The notes: generated by a model from the sequence alone, not told the origin. DNA of 46,388 nucleotides from Verrucomicrobium sp. BvORR034 (GCF_000739635.1 NZ_BATQ01000107.1:1-46388); one strand, 5' to 3'; counted from the first letter of the stretch, positions 34,343-43,640 are shown. A program made the numbers and translations.

Positions 34343-35683
34343 ATGAATCCTTCAAACCGCGCTGTTTCATGCCGTCGCGCATTCCTGCGAACCAGTGCGG
34401 GGGCTCTTCCAGTGCTCCTTTCCGGGCAGGCAATGGCGCTCGCCCCAGAGCGCGCCAGTCCCACGAAGGGACCTGCCGAGGCGGCCCATGCGGAGATCTG
34501 GCGTCGCTTCGTCACTGCGGACCACGGCACGCTACTGCATTACGCCGGATTAAATGGCGAAGTCGTGCTTCCCACCCCAGAAGACTGCGAAGCCGCGCGC
34601 CCCAACGGTATGAGTTGGTCCACTCCCATTGAGGACGGCCCGTTCTTCGGCGGGCTCTATCTCGCCGCCCTCTGCCAGCGCTGGCAGGTGCTCAGAACGC
34701 CTGAAGCTGCAAAAAGCGCCCGCCGCATTGCGGGTGGTTTGGTCAAACTTGCCAAGGTCGGTCAGACGCCAGGCTTTGTTGCACGGGGCCTGGCCTCCGA
34801 TGGCCGCAGCCACTACCCCGCCAGTTCTGAAGACCAGTTCTTCCCCTGGCTCTATGGCCTCTGGCACTTCGTGAAGTCTGATCTCCCCAGCGAGACTGAG
34901 AAACGCGAAGTCCATGCTCTCATGGAGAAACATGTGCTGGCCGTGGAGGAACACCAGTGGCGCGTACCATGTGATCCGCCAGCCTTTGGATTTCGCGGAG
35001 ATTTCTTGCGCCCCAAGGCCACCGATGCCGCCCGTCTGCTCTTCATCCATCGTATCATGCACACCCTGACGGGCCAGGAACGATGGCGGCTCCGTTACCG
35101 TGAACTGGCACAGGAAAAGGTAGGCAAGGTGCCCAGATCCAGGCTGGAGTGGTGTGCCGCGGGACTTGCCCTCGATCCGCCGGAAGTGGGGGAATCGTTT
35201 CTCTGGACGTCCAGTATGTCCCAGGCAGCCCTTCGCACCCTCTGGAAAACGGAAGAAGATCCCCAGTGGAAGAAAGCCTATGCGCAAGGACTTTCAGCCA
35301 CGGCCAGAGCTGCCGTGCCTCATCTTGCGAGACGATACAAGTACCGCCGCGACAACAAGAGCACGTTTGACATTGACTGGCGTTTCCTGAACCAGCATTG
35401 GATTGCCCAGGCGGATTGCGATGCCGCCATCCAACTCGCCCGCACTCAGCTTCCCAAGTGGGCGGAACACAGTCCTCGCAGCCCGTGGGAAGATGATTGC
35501 ATGCGAGAGCCGCTCTTTGCAGCCTGGATGATCAGCCTGAGTGCAGATGATGACGTGATGGCAGAAACCTATTCACGCGTGACCGAACTTCTCAGCACCT
35601 ACGAATGGGGCGGCTTGTACACCAGCTTGTTTTTCATCGCGGTGGCAGTGCACTACCAGACTGAACTGCACCACCTTGAATGA
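34343..35683 (+). CDS. Tat-exported protein with helical barrel-like body, unknown function
   Basis: 446 residues. The start carries a twin-arginine signal (SCRRAFLRTSAGALPVLL), so it is exported folded. The body is helical with motifs such as EIWRRFVTADHGTLLHYAG, GPFFGGLYLAAL, QDQFFPWLYGLWHF-type segments and EWGGLYTSLFFIAVAVHY near the end. This resembles the (alpha/alpha)6-barrel layout of glycan-active enzymes, but catalytic residues were not identified and no family is claimed. It begins 13 bases after the nfeD stop, so it is part of the flotillin operon. Confidence 0.65.
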   Translation: MNPSNRAVSCRRAFLRTSAGALPVLLSGQAMALAPERASPTKGPAEAAHAEIWRRFVTADHGTLLHYAGLNGEVVLPTPEDCEAARPNGMSWSTPIEDGPFFGGLYLAALCQRWQVLRTPEAAKSARRIAGGLVKLAKVGQTPGFVARGLASDGRSHYPASSEDQFFPWLYGLWHFVKSDLPSETEKREVHALMEKHVLAVEEHQWRVPCDPPAFGFRGDFLRPKATDAARLLFIHRIMHTLTGQERWRLRYRELAQEKVGKVPRSRLEWCAAGLALDPPEVGESFLWTSSMSQAALRTLWKTEEDPQWKKAYAQGLSATARAAVPHLARRYKYRRDNKSTFDIDWRFLNQHWIAQADCDAAIQLARTQLPKWAEHSPRSPWEDDCMREPLFAAWMISLSADDDVMAETYSRVTELLSTYEWGGLYTSLFFIAVAVHYQTELHHLE

Positions 35684-35859
35684 CCCATGAAGCAACCGAT
35701 CCCGGCCGCTCCCTCAGTCGTCAAGCGATTGGGCTGCCCTCTCCACTTCAAGATCTCCTGTCAAACAGGCCCAAAGGTGCTCTTCATCCAGGGCACGGTG
35801 CCGGATGGTTGCCCCAGGGTGATGAGATCAGGTCAGGACCTTTTGGGCCAGCGCCTGGC

Positions 35860-38091
35860 TCAGTCACTCTGGGAAGCGCTCAGTTCACAACCGATGCTGA
35901 CAGGCCGCCTTCCCAACACGGGAACTTCGGTCTGTAGCGACAGATTGGGATTGAAGTAGGGATCCACCGTTTTCTCAAGGTGCCAGCGCCGCACGACGGC
36001 GGAATACTGCTCCACCTCCGCAGCGCGACGAGCGCGGGCACGGCGTCCGCAGGCGGTTCGCGTTGACTGGAACACCAGCGAAGCAAATGGCGTGCATACC
36101 TGACGCAACCCGGACGAACGCAATCGTAAGCATAGATCCAGGTCCGCATGCACGTCTGGTAGTGTGGCTTCATCAAACCCGCCTGCTTCCTCGAACCGGC
36201 TTTTCATCACCGCCAGGCAGTCGCCCGTCACTGCGGTGACCTCGCGGACCAAGTCTGGACGCCCACCGATCGTGTTGGCGTCAGGCAGCCAGTTTCTGAA
36301 CAAATGGCCTGTCGAACCATTCATGCCCAGCACGATACCCCCGTGCTGAATCGTGCCCAGAAGGTCCAGCAACTGCCCCCCGACCGCTCCCACACCGGCT
36401 CGACAGGCCTGGCTGCAGAGCTCTCTGAGCCAGTCTGGCGAAGAAGGACGAAGGGAAGGATTGAGGAAAAGCAGCACGGTCCCAAGTGATTCGCGGGCAG
36501 CGTGATTATTCAGCCGGGACCACCCGGTCAGTCCTGCGGCGTTGATGACTCGAACCATGGCTCGTGTTGACAGCCAGTCGCGCAGAGCAAGTTCCGCAGG
36601 CGTATGGGCCAAGCCGGTGTCCATCACCAGAATTTCGTAATTTGCATAGGTCGTGATACGTTCGACGGTCTCCACGGCATCGCGAACGTCATCGAGGGGT
36701 TCGAGGCTGGATACGACGATACTCACCAATGGCGGGCTTGCCGGCAAAGGCCAGTGCAGACGCCAGCCATCATGTGGCTCGGGCAACTCCTCCATGCGAA
36801 CCCCCGGATGGTGACGCGCTAAATGGTCCTTCACGGCCCGTCTGGCGGCCACCCGCGCGTAGGGCTTGGCATCCATACTGGAAGCAGTGGACTGAGGCAG
36901 GATCCGCCAGTGGTAGAGCACGCGAGGGATGTGGGCGACAGCCTCCCTGGGCACTCGTTCAACCACTCTCAGGGCCAAATCCCAATCTTGACTGCCCTCG
37001 AACCCCGGTCTGAAGCCTCCGATCTCCCGAAGCAAGGACGTCCGGAAGGCACCCATGTGGCTCACGCAATTCTCACCAAGCAGCAGATCGTAGTTCCAAC
37101 CTGGTTTGAAGTAGGGACCGGATCGAACCCCACTCTCGTCGATCTTGTCTTCATCAGAGAAGATCATCATGACATCCGGTTGGTGTACGATGCGCTCCGC
37201 AACGTGGAAGAGCGCATCAGGGGCCAGTTCATCGTCATGATCCATCAAGGCGGTGAAAACGCCGCGACAGTTCTCAAGCGCCGAATTGGATGCATTGCAA
37301 ATGTGCCCGCTCCTCAGTCGCCAGGTGATACGGATCCGAGGGTCCCGCGCGGCAAATTTCCGCAACGTGCGTCGCACCTGTCGCGACTGGGAGCCATCGT
37401 CTGCGATGCACAGCTCCCAGTTTGAATAGGTTTGGGCTCTCACCGACTCGATGGCTCGTTCCAGCCATTTTGCAGGGGTGTTGTAAGTGGGCATCAGGAC
37501 CGACAACAAAGGTCGATCCGCCAGCGCGGCCTCGGTCGTCCGCATGGCCCGCAAGTCGAGTGCAGAGGGATCATGCTCCAGACGCGCCCACGCTTCATAT
37601 TCACTCAGGCACGCGGGGCGGTACACCCGCGCCTTCAGCGGCCACCAAGGGGAGAGCCAGACCCGGCATACCGCAAATTCACGCCAGCGACGGCTGACCT
37701 CCTCCTTGAACTCAAGCTGGATGATATTCCATCCCAACTGAAGCCGCACGGCCACGGCAAAGCCGCTCTCAAGGGAAAAGGGGTGATCAGGAAAGCGATG
37801 CCAGACATCATGCCGGCGATGCTTGCGGCGCGCGACATAAAGCTGCTCCCCTTGACGGGCACGAAGCCCTCGGATGCCGCTGGCTTCCGGCGGCACAAAC
37901 CAGCCCACGATCGTCATATCAGGCGACAGTGCCTCCGCCACGTAGTCAGCACCATCTCTTGCCAAACCGATTCCAGCCTCCTCAGAGGCCCGCTGCCGTC
38001 GCGCGGGCTCAAACTGCACCTCATGCAAGGAGCAGCCAGAATCATCCATGCGTTGAGCACGCCCGGCGATGTCGTGTAGCAGGAAGTTCAC
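35860..38091 (-). CDS. Two-domain GT2 glycosyltransferase
   Basis: 743 residues. The N-terminal ~190 residues are a beta-rich domain seen in front of some surface-glycan GT2 enzymes. The first GT2 domain (~193-420) has VLMPTYNTP, ADDGS, MDHDDEL (metal-binding acidic motif) and SQDWDLALRVVE. The second GT2-like domain (~460-690) has VSIVVSSLEP and the DLDLCLRLRSSG end motif. However, where similar proteins read LNND it reads FLNPSLRP, so it may be inactive or altered. It lies 33 bases after the methyltransferase gene on the same strand. Confidence 0.85.
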   Translation of the reverse strand: MNFLLHDIAGRAQRMDDSGCSLHEVQFEPARRQRASEEAGIGLARDGADYVAEALSPDMTIVGWFVPPEASGIRGLRARQGEQLYVARRKHRRHDVWHRFPDHPFSLESGFAVAVRLQLGWNIIQLEFKEEVSRRWREFAVCRVWLSPWWPLKARVYRPACLSEYEAWARLEHDPSALDLRAMRTTEAALADRPLLSVLMPTYNTPAKWLERAIESVRAQTYSNWELCIADDGSQSRQVRRTLRKFAARDPRIRITWRLRSGHICNASNSALENCRGVFTALMDHDDELAPDALFHVAERIVHQPDVMMIFSDEDKIDESGVRSGPYFKPGWNYDLLLGENCVSHMGAFRTSLLREIGGFRPGFEGSQDWDLALRVVERVPREAVAHIPRVLYHWRILPQSTASSMDAKPYARVAARRAVKDHLARHHPGVRMEELPEPHDGWRLHWPLPASPPLVSIVVSSLEPLDDVRDAVETVERITTYANYEILVMDTGLAHTPAELALRDWLSTRAMVRVINAAGLTGWSRLNNHAARESLGTVLLFLNPSLRPSSPDWLRELCSQACRAGVGAVGGQLLDLLGTIQHGGIVLGMNGSTGHLFRNWLPDANTIGGRPDLVREVTAVTGDCLAVMKSRFEEAGGFDEATLPDVHADLDLCLRLRSSGLRQVCTPFASLVFQSTRTACGRRARARRAAEVEQYSAVVRRWHLEKTVDPYFNPNLSLQTEVPVLGRRPVSIGCELSASQSD

Positions 38092-38124
38092 TCAGCAATC
38101 CCGGTAAGAATTCTGACCCTGAAA

Positions 38125-39021
38125 TCAATTGCGAGCAGAAGTTGAAGGCTTGGCGCGATCATATTCTTCCACCGTGGTCTTTCGCAAAATGAAGATGCCC
38201 TCGATTCCATTCTTCATGTAGCATTCCATTTCATAGCTGAGATCAAAGTCTGAGCGCAGATCGTTGATGAGCCTGATCATCCCTGCCTGATCCCAAACGT
38301 GATAGTGGATGTCCAAGTGAGGCAGGGCCATCACCACAGATTCGGAGTCAAGCTCCCCCACCGGCGTCTCAGAGACCAGGGTGCTGAATTCGACGTAATG
38401 GTCATAGCGCTTCTCGAGTGGTCCCGTCCGGTGGTCCTGAACGATGTGTTCGTAGGGGGTCAGTGGTCGGCGGTAGTCAAAGGTGTATCGCTTGTCCGGC
38501 AGTGCGATGAAAAGAATCCCCTCCGGTTTGAGGACGCGATAGAAGTTCTTCAGAACCCGCACAAAATCTTCACAGTGCTCCAGCATGTGATTGGCGATGA
38601 CGAACCCCAGGCTGCCGTCGGGAATCTCATCCAAAGTCTCGCCATTCATGATCAGATCCACATCCACCATGTGGGTGGGATCGAGCTCAGGGTGCTTGCG
38701 CATGCTGTCCTCTTTGGACTTGTAGTCAGCATAGATGACCTTCACTCCCGGTGGCACCGCAACGGGGCAGTGCATGGCACCAATCTCCATACCCTCCCCT
38801 TTGAGATACCTCGCCGCGAGCAAGCGGCGGGCCTCAATCAGGGATGCCATGGAGTGATCCAAAGGCAGAGACGAGCCGTTTATCTGCTTGATCGTATCGG
38901 TCAGTTCTCTGTTGCGCGCCTTGAGCCCTTCCCTCTCTTTTCTAGCCTCATCCCTTTGTTTCCGGAGTTCCAGACAGCGGGCATCGCGTTCATCAAGTCT
39001 TTTTCGGGTGCGGCCAAACAT
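38125..39021 (-). CDS. SAM-dependent methyltransferase with N-terminal coiled coil
   Basis: 298 residues from the ATG at 39021. Residues ~5-50 are a charged coiled coil (RTRKRLDERDARCLELRKQR). The Rossmann methyltransferase domain follows: MEIGAMHCPVAV (motif I area), VIYADYKS, IPDGSLGFVIANHMLEHCEDFVRVLKNFYRVLKPEGILFIALPD (motifs IV-V). Such proteins with GT2 partners often modify glycan ends; this is inferred. It is the first gene of the operon with the GT2 gene. Confidence 0.83.
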   Translation of the reverse strand: MFGRTRKRLDERDARCLELRKQRDEARKEREGLKARNRELTDTIKQINGSSLPLDHSMASLIEARRLLAARYLKGEGMEIGAMHCPVAVPPGVKVIYADYKSKEDSMRKHPELDPTHMVDVDLIMNGETLDEIPDGSLGFVIANHMLEHCEDFVRVLKNFYRVLKPEGILFIALPDKRYTFDYRRPLTPYEHIVQDHRTGPLEKRYDHYVEFSTLVSETPVGELDSESVVMALPHLDIHYHVWDQAGMIRLINDLRSDFDLSYEMECYMKNGIEGIFILRKTTVEEYDRAKPSTSARN

Positions 39022-39203
39022 AGAATGCAGTGGGAGTAGGTGTGGGGCCGTTGGAGAAGCAAAATCGAGTCCATCACCCAAGAGCGCCGACTGGACTCCT
39101 CCCAACAACTCCCCTCTATCGGATCTCATCCCATCCTGGCGGCATCATTTCTAGTTTTTTTAGCAGAAAATTTAATACCACCCAACTTTTCAGAAGCCAC
39201 TCC

Positions 39204-39548
39204 CTACTTTCTGAACATGAAATACACAGCGCCGCACATGCACAGCGCGGCCCACACGAAATCCCATTTCAGCGGCTGCTTCATGTAGAACAACGCGAAG
39301 GGCACAAAAACAGAGAGCGTGATGACTTCCTGGAGAATCTTGAGCTGAGGAAGGCTGAATTCAGTACTGCCGATCCGGTTGGCCGGCACCTGGAGGAGGT
39401 ACTCAAACAGGGCAATCCCCCAGCTGAGCAGAGCAGCTACAATCCACGGCTTGGACTTCATGTCCTTGAGATGGGCGTACCACGCGAAGGTCATGAAGAC
39501 ATTCGAGGTTGCGAGCAGAAGGACGGTTTTCCAGGCGGCGGGAGACAT
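39204..39548 (-). CDS. DUF486 small membrane protein
   Basis: 114 residues from the ATG at 39548, four transmembrane helices. Signature segments: SNVFMTFAWYAHLK, LLSWGIALFEYLLQVPANRIG, LPQLKILQEVITLSVFVPFALFYM and the C-terminal CGAVYFMFRK. DUF486 belongs to the drug/metabolite transporter-like superfamily; no substrate is known. A start at 39593 would add a non-hydrophobic leader and is less likely. Confidence 0.85.
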   Translation of the reverse strand: MSPAAWKTVLLLATSNVFMTFAWYAHLKDMKSKPWIVAALLSWGIALFEYLLQVPANRIGSTEFSLPQLKILQEVITLSVFVPFALFYMKQPLKWDFVWAALCMCGAVYFMFRK

Positions 39549-39602
39549 ACAGGATGCGGTCGGCAAAGAGCATCTATTAGGCGCAAACGACAATTTTGCT
39601 TC

Positions 39603-39632
39603 TTGACTAACACTAAGAATTACCCCTATTAG
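39603..39632 (+). promoter_or_regulatory. Probable sigma-70-like promoter for the lipoprotein gene
   Basis: TTGACT (39603) and TATTAG (39627) are separated by 18 bases. The start codon of the lipoprotein gene is at 39657, which fits a short leader. Confidence 0.45.
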
Positions 39633-39656
39633 GCATCAAAAAGAGCCCAGTCAACC

Positions 39657-40010
39657 ATGCGGAAATTTGCCTCTGTAGGAAAACTCGCCATCGTCGGTCT
39701 TTTGGTCCTGTGTAGCCCAGCTTGCACGGAGCATAAACGCCTTGCCAGTGAGACCGTCATCATGCGGCAAAAAATCGATGAGGAAGAGCAAAAGTTCAAG
39801 GACCTCAACGACGAGTATCGGATCCTTGCGGATAACCTGAACGCATTGAAGGCTGACCCTTCGCTGAAGCATTCAGGCAAAACAACTCCTGAAGATCGCG
39901 CAAAAAAGTTGCAGATCGAGATCGATTCTTTGACCAGCCAGAAGGCAGATGCTGAGAAGGCACTGGCAGTGTTGAAAGAGGACTTCGAAACCTACAAGAA
40001 GGCAAACTAA
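39657..40010 (+). CDS. Coiled-coil lipoprotein
   Basis: 117 residues. A lipoprotein signal peptide ends in CSPAC with the acylated cysteine at about residue 23. Residues ~28-110 are a charged coiled coil (IDEEEQKFKDLNDEYRILADNL, KADAEKALAVLKEDF). Its neighbour, 36 bases downstream, is also a coiled-coil envelope protein, so they may act together. No family assigned. Confidence 0.7.
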   Translation: MRKFASVGKLAIVGLLVLCSPACTEHKRLASETVIMRQKIDEEEQKFKDLNDEYRILADNLNALKADPSLKHSGKTTPEDRAKKLQIEIDSLTSQKADAEKALAVLKEDFETYKKAN

Positions 40011-40046
40011 GGCATTCTCCGCCAAGCAAATTCAGCTGATTATCTT

Positions 40047-40919
40047 ATGGAAAACCGCGTCGTAGGCATGCTGGCCGCATTCTTCTTCATCGTCCTGTTC
40101 GCAGTCGGTGTAAGCTACTTTTTTGAAATTGACTCCCGACGTTCCGAGTACAATCAGGCGAAGAGCCTGCTTGAATCCAACCAAACCGGCATCGCGAACA
40201 AGCAGTCGCAGTTGGACGCTTTGCGAATTCAATATGACGCCACCCGGGAAGTGGTGGAGCGCAACTCAGGCCTCAGTGACGCGAAGTCCAGACTCACCCG
40301 CGAGATCGCCGAACTCAAGGCTGCCAAGGAAAAGCTGGTGTCTGATTTTGCGGGTGAAGTGATCAAGGTACGCAGCGGATCTGAAGGCGCAGACCTGGGT
40401 GTGATCACTTTGGCAACCGGGCAAGGGCTACAGGCCGCCAAGATCCAGAAAGTGACCGAGGATGACGTAACGTTTACCCACAGCCTTGGCGTGACCAAGG
40501 TTGCCCCGGAAAACCTGCCTGCTGACCTCCGCCAGAAATTTCGTCATGACATGGTCCCCTTCACCCTGCTGAAGCCCGGAGCCGAGCCTACCCCGGTGGC
40601 CAGCTTACCAGCCGCGGAGACGGCCCCTTCCCCAACGGCCGCCCTTTCAAAGGTCAACCGCATCCAAGTCGAGATCGATCAGAAGCAAAACCAGATCGCT
40701 CAACTTGAGCAGGTTCGGTCCCAGTGGTTGAGCAAAGCGGGCCAACTTCGGAGCCAGGCTTCGATGGCGCAATTCAACGGGCGCCCCACCTACACCTTCA
40801 ACGCCCAGGCCGCACAATGCGAACAGAACGCCGCCCAAGCCTCCCAGCAGACACTGTCTATCAAGAACGAGATTGCGCGCCTCCAGGCAGACCTTTCCAA
40901 CGCCGCAGCGGGAAGGTAG
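40047..40919 (+). CDS. Membrane-anchored coiled-coil protein
   Basis: 290 residues. One transmembrane helix (~7-27) is followed by a coiled coil (~30-100), a small beta domain (~110-165: LGVITLATGQGLQAAKIQKV, VTFTHSLGVTKVAPENLP) and a second coiled coil (~205-285) after a P/A-rich linker. Probably an envelope scaffold; function unknown. It follows the coiled-coil lipoprotein and is ended by a terminator. Confidence 0.7.
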   Translation: MENRVVGMLAAFFFIVLFAVGVSYFFEIDSRRSEYNQAKSLLESNQTGIANKQSQLDALRIQYDATREVVERNSGLSDAKSRLTREIAELKAAKEKLVSDFAGEVIKVRSGSEGADLGVITLATGQGLQAAKIQKVTEDDVTFTHSLGVTKVAPENLPADLRQKFRHDMVPFTLLKPGAEPTPVASLPAAETAPSPTAALSKVNRIQVEIDQKQNQIAQLEQVRSQWLSKAGQLRSQASMAQFNGRPTYTFNAQAAQCEQNAAQASQQTLSIKNEIARLQADLSNAAAGR

Positions 40920-40945
40920 CCCTTTGGTAGTTTATTTTCTCTTTG

Positions 40946-40980
40946 AAGCCCCGCCCGGTTCTCCCTGGCGGGGCTTTTTT
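40946..40980 (+). terminator. Terminator after the coiled-coil gene
   Basis: AAGCCCCGCC (40946-40955) pairs with GGCGGGGCTT (40967-40976), and a run of T residues follows. Confidence 0.85.
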
Positions 40981-41107
40981 ATTCGGCTCTTATAGCCGGC
41001 ATCCTTGCCTCAACCCCTGCTCCGTTCTGGGATTAGGAAGATCCGCCCCCCCGTCCAAATCCAATCTCCTTGCGAGTTGTCGACGCAGGACAACCCTAAG
41101 GATGGGC

Positions 41108-41217
41108 GGATATACAAGCTTTTGTCGCTGTCCTCAAAAGGGGGGGCAAGATGATTTTCGCCCTCTCTCGATCACCAACTCCCAAGCTGGCAAGAACCCA
41201 CTCGCAATTGTATATCC
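41108..41217. repeat. 110-bp element bounded by perfect 10-bp inverted repeats
   Basis: GGATATACAA (41108-41117) is the exact reverse complement of TTGTATATCC (41208-41217). It lies in the non-coding stretch 40981-41262 between two convergent genes. A second inverted pair, ATCCGCCC at 41041 and GGGCGGAT at 41104, overlaps its left end. No open frame or target-site duplication was seen. It may be a small mobile element remnant or a structured RNA. Confidence 0.45.
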
Positions 41218-41262
41218 TTTTCCAATGGCTCAGACAAAACGAGATGCTATACGGTCTGTCGT

Positions 41263-42822
41263 TCAGAGCGTCACTTTCTGCCCCAAAGCCCGTATACTGG
41301 TTAATATCGTCAGCACTGTAGCTAGAGCCATTCCGCTCTCCCAAAGCAGCCAGAAAAACACCAAACTCACCTCCCACCGCCACGGAACCGCCAAGTGGAG
41401 CGCCGTTGCCAAACTGACGCAGCCGACGATACCCAAATACAAGAGCACTCCGCCGTGGGATTCCCAAGTGCTTTGTCTGCCCCGAGCATCCCCTGTGGCC
41501 ACCCAATGGAAGTTGCGCGAGCGGCAAAAGGCAGTCATGGAACACAAGTGGACAAGAGAGCGCAGGCGACTTACCACCATGTGGGCAGGTCTCCACGGTG
41601 CGAAACGATATCGCCACATCCAAAAGCGGCAGACTGCGAGTGGCAGGAACCACCAAGCATACTTCCAATGAAGCGTTACCTCCGGGAGCCAGCCCAGGAT
41701 CACCAACTGAAATGGCAGAAAGGCCCCCAACCCGCTCCGAAGATAGTTCAAGACATTCCCCAGCCAGAGGGTGCGCTGCCACGGCGTCATCTTCAGCGAC
41801 CAAAAGAGTTTCGAAGTCATGTTCAGAAACGCTCCATGGCACCAGCGTGACTGCTGCCGGGCGAAGGCATCATAGCTTTCAGGCGTGTGCCCTGCAGAAA
41901 GCACCAGCGGCAGGTAAATCACCCGGTAACTTTTGGCATTGACCAGCAACCCCTGCTTCACATCTTCGCTTGCAGGTGCCAGGGAAAATCCGCTTTCAGC
42001 GATGGTCGCCCGTCGATAGAGGGCGCTGGTCCCCACACACATGGCGGCACGGTGGGCGTTGCGGTAGGGCAACACAAATCGGTAGAAGTCCTCCACCGTC
42101 GCCGCTGAGGCACGAGAAAAGGCGGTGGCGGCAACCTCGGGTTCGTGAAAATCAAAATATTGCGGCGACTGAACGATACCCACTTCTGGATTCTCCAGCA
42201 GCCAGGGTAGCATCTCTTCGATAATCTGCGGATGTGGGGCAAAGTCCGCATCCAGCACGAGATAGAACTCTCCCGAGGTATGCGCAAAGCCGTAGGCCAG
42301 ATTTCCGGATTTGGCATGCTCCCCCCGGTTTGGCCGGGTTAGACAACGGAAACCAAATTCCCCAGCCAGCATCCGGATTTCATCATTGGCCGAATCGTCC
42401 AGAACGGTGATCGTGAGGTTAGCGTATCGAATCCTGGCAACGGCTTCCCAGGTCCGGCGGAGAACGGCGAGAGGCTCGCCGCACACCGGGAGCAGAACAT
42501 CCACTTCGGCAAGGACCGCACGGTCTCGAAGTCGAGACTTGCGTTCACGTTGAGTCTTGAAGTCGTACTCTGGTCTCTGCAACTTCGCCAGCACCGTCAA
42601 AACCTCGTGAAGAACGATCACGACCAGGATCGGTGCGAAGCCCCACATGATGGGGTGCAGCATGAGCAGCCGCCATGAGCCGATGACAAACAGCCCCAAC
42701 GCTCCCAACATCAACCCGCCAAGCATCCGCACCTGAGCCGGTGCGGGCCTGGCATATCGCAGCTTGGGAAAACGAGGGCCGCGCCGCTCATCTGACGAGG
42801 ACACCAGTGCTCTGGAGGGCAT
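41263..42822 (-). CDS. Cellulose-synthase-like family 2 glycosyltransferase
   Basis: 519 residues from the ATG at 42822; a TTG ten codons upstream (42852) is possible. Processive beta-glycosyltransferase layout: two N-terminal transmembrane helices, then a cytoplasmic GT2 domain with DVLLPVCGEPL, VLDDSAND, VLDADFAPHPQ (DxD), ASEDVKQG (general base region) and QQSRWCHGA (QxxRW), then four or five C-terminal helices. It lacks the PilZ domain of bacterial BcsA, so it is not obviously controlled by cyclic di-GMP. The product polymer cannot be named. No bcsB or bcsZ neighbours are present. Confidence 0.88.
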   Translation of the reverse strand: MPSRALVSSSDERRGPRFPKLRYARPAPAQVRMLGGLMLGALGLFVIGSWRLLMLHPIMWGFAPILVVIVLHEVLTVLAKLQRPEYDFKTQRERKSRLRDRAVLAEVDVLLPVCGEPLAVLRRTWEAVARIRYANLTITVLDDSANDEIRMLAGEFGFRCLTRPNRGEHAKSGNLAYGFAHTSGEFYLVLDADFAPHPQIIEEMLPWLLENPEVGIVQSPQYFDFHEPEVAATAFSRASAATVEDFYRFVLPYRNAHRAAMCVGTSALYRRATIAESGFSLAPASEDVKQGLLVNAKSYRVIYLPLVLSAGHTPESYDAFARQQSRWCHGAFLNMTSKLFWSLKMTPWQRTLWLGNVLNYLRSGLGAFLPFQLVILGWLPEVTLHWKYAWWFLPLAVCRFWMWRYRFAPWRPAHMVVSRLRSLVHLCSMTAFCRSRNFHWVATGDARGRQSTWESHGGVLLYLGIVGCVSLATALHLAVPWRWEVSLVFFWLLWESGMALATVLTILTSIRALGQKVTL

Positions 42823-42852
42823 CCTCCCCGATGAAGCAGGCAGGGCATTCAA

Positions 42853-43156
42853 TCAAGGTGCTTTTGAAGAGCAGAAGAGGTGTGGAAAGGCTTGATGCTG
42901 CCAGGGACCAGAAGATTACCCGGAGCAGCACCTGCGTGTCCCGCGAACTCGCAAACATCTCCACATCGAGCCTATCGGCCCCCCGACCACTCCCCCCACC
43001 CAGCCACGACAACAATTGATCTGCGATGGAGTGTCGCTAATACGAACACAAAATGTGACGGCTGAATTGCCGACCTTGCTAGATCCACCACTTGAACCTT
43101 TAATTCCCTAGCGTCCATAGCACTGCATGGGGAATCACGTGCACAACAGACCAGGA
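42853..43156. other. Gap upstream of the glycosyltransferase gene
   Basis: About 300 bases with no recognisable gene; it presumably holds the promoter of the minus-strand glycosyltransferase gene. Confidence 0.4.
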
Positions 43157-43183
43157 ATACTCGAGGGGCAGCACCTCGAGTAT
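43157..43183. repeat. Perfect 9-bp inverted repeat with XhoI-like core
   Basis: ATACTCGAG (43157-43165) and CTCGAGTAT (43175-43183) with a nine-base loop. It lies at the 3' end of the suspected pseudogene, where it could act as a hairpin terminator or mark an old rearrangement edge. Confidence 0.4.
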
Positions 43184-43640
43184 AACATCTGCGTTTCACC
43201 ATTGCCCAGATCCGAGGTGCTGGCGGTCTTGGGTTCGTTGACATTCCCGCTCACCTCCACGCACTCCCCCACCGCACTGGCCTTGACCGCCTTCACGGCA
43301 CTCCGCTTTGAGTCCGTTTCCTTGAACTCGAATCCCGGAGGGGCCGGTGAGCTCAAAGGACTTGTCAAAACCGGGGCCGGACACACGCCTCACCTGGCCC
43401 TCGGCCTTGATCTCCAGCCCAACATTGCGACCGCCGACGGTGCCCGACATTCCGACAAGGCGGTCGATGACATACTGCCACTGGTCACTACCAATGAAGT
43501 GAAACATCACGAGGGGGGCGCCCAATGGAAAGGAATCACTTTACCTTGCGAGGACTCCCCTCAATAGTGAAGGGCACATAGCCAGACAAGTCACGCATCT
43601 AACCCGGTTCGTGAACAAGAGGCAGGTTGAAAAACACCGC
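43184..43640 (-). pseudogene. Probable decayed gene with frameshifts
   Basis: Protein-like strings appear in three different minus-strand frames in succession: GYVPFTIEGSPRKVK, then HFIGSDQWQYVIDRLVGMSG and EGQVRRVSGPGFDKSFELTG, then FEFKETDSKRSAVKAVKASA and ECVEVSGNVNEPKT. No single frame covers them. This looks like a gene carrying at least two frameshifts. The family was not recognised. An alternative is that these strings are chance. Confidence 0.4.

Noticed and set aside
35687-35959. 90-codon plus-strand frame after the Tat protein
   Set aside because: It overlaps 100 bases of the GT2 gene end and does not read like a protein; only its spacing (ATG 3 bases after a stop) is suggestive.
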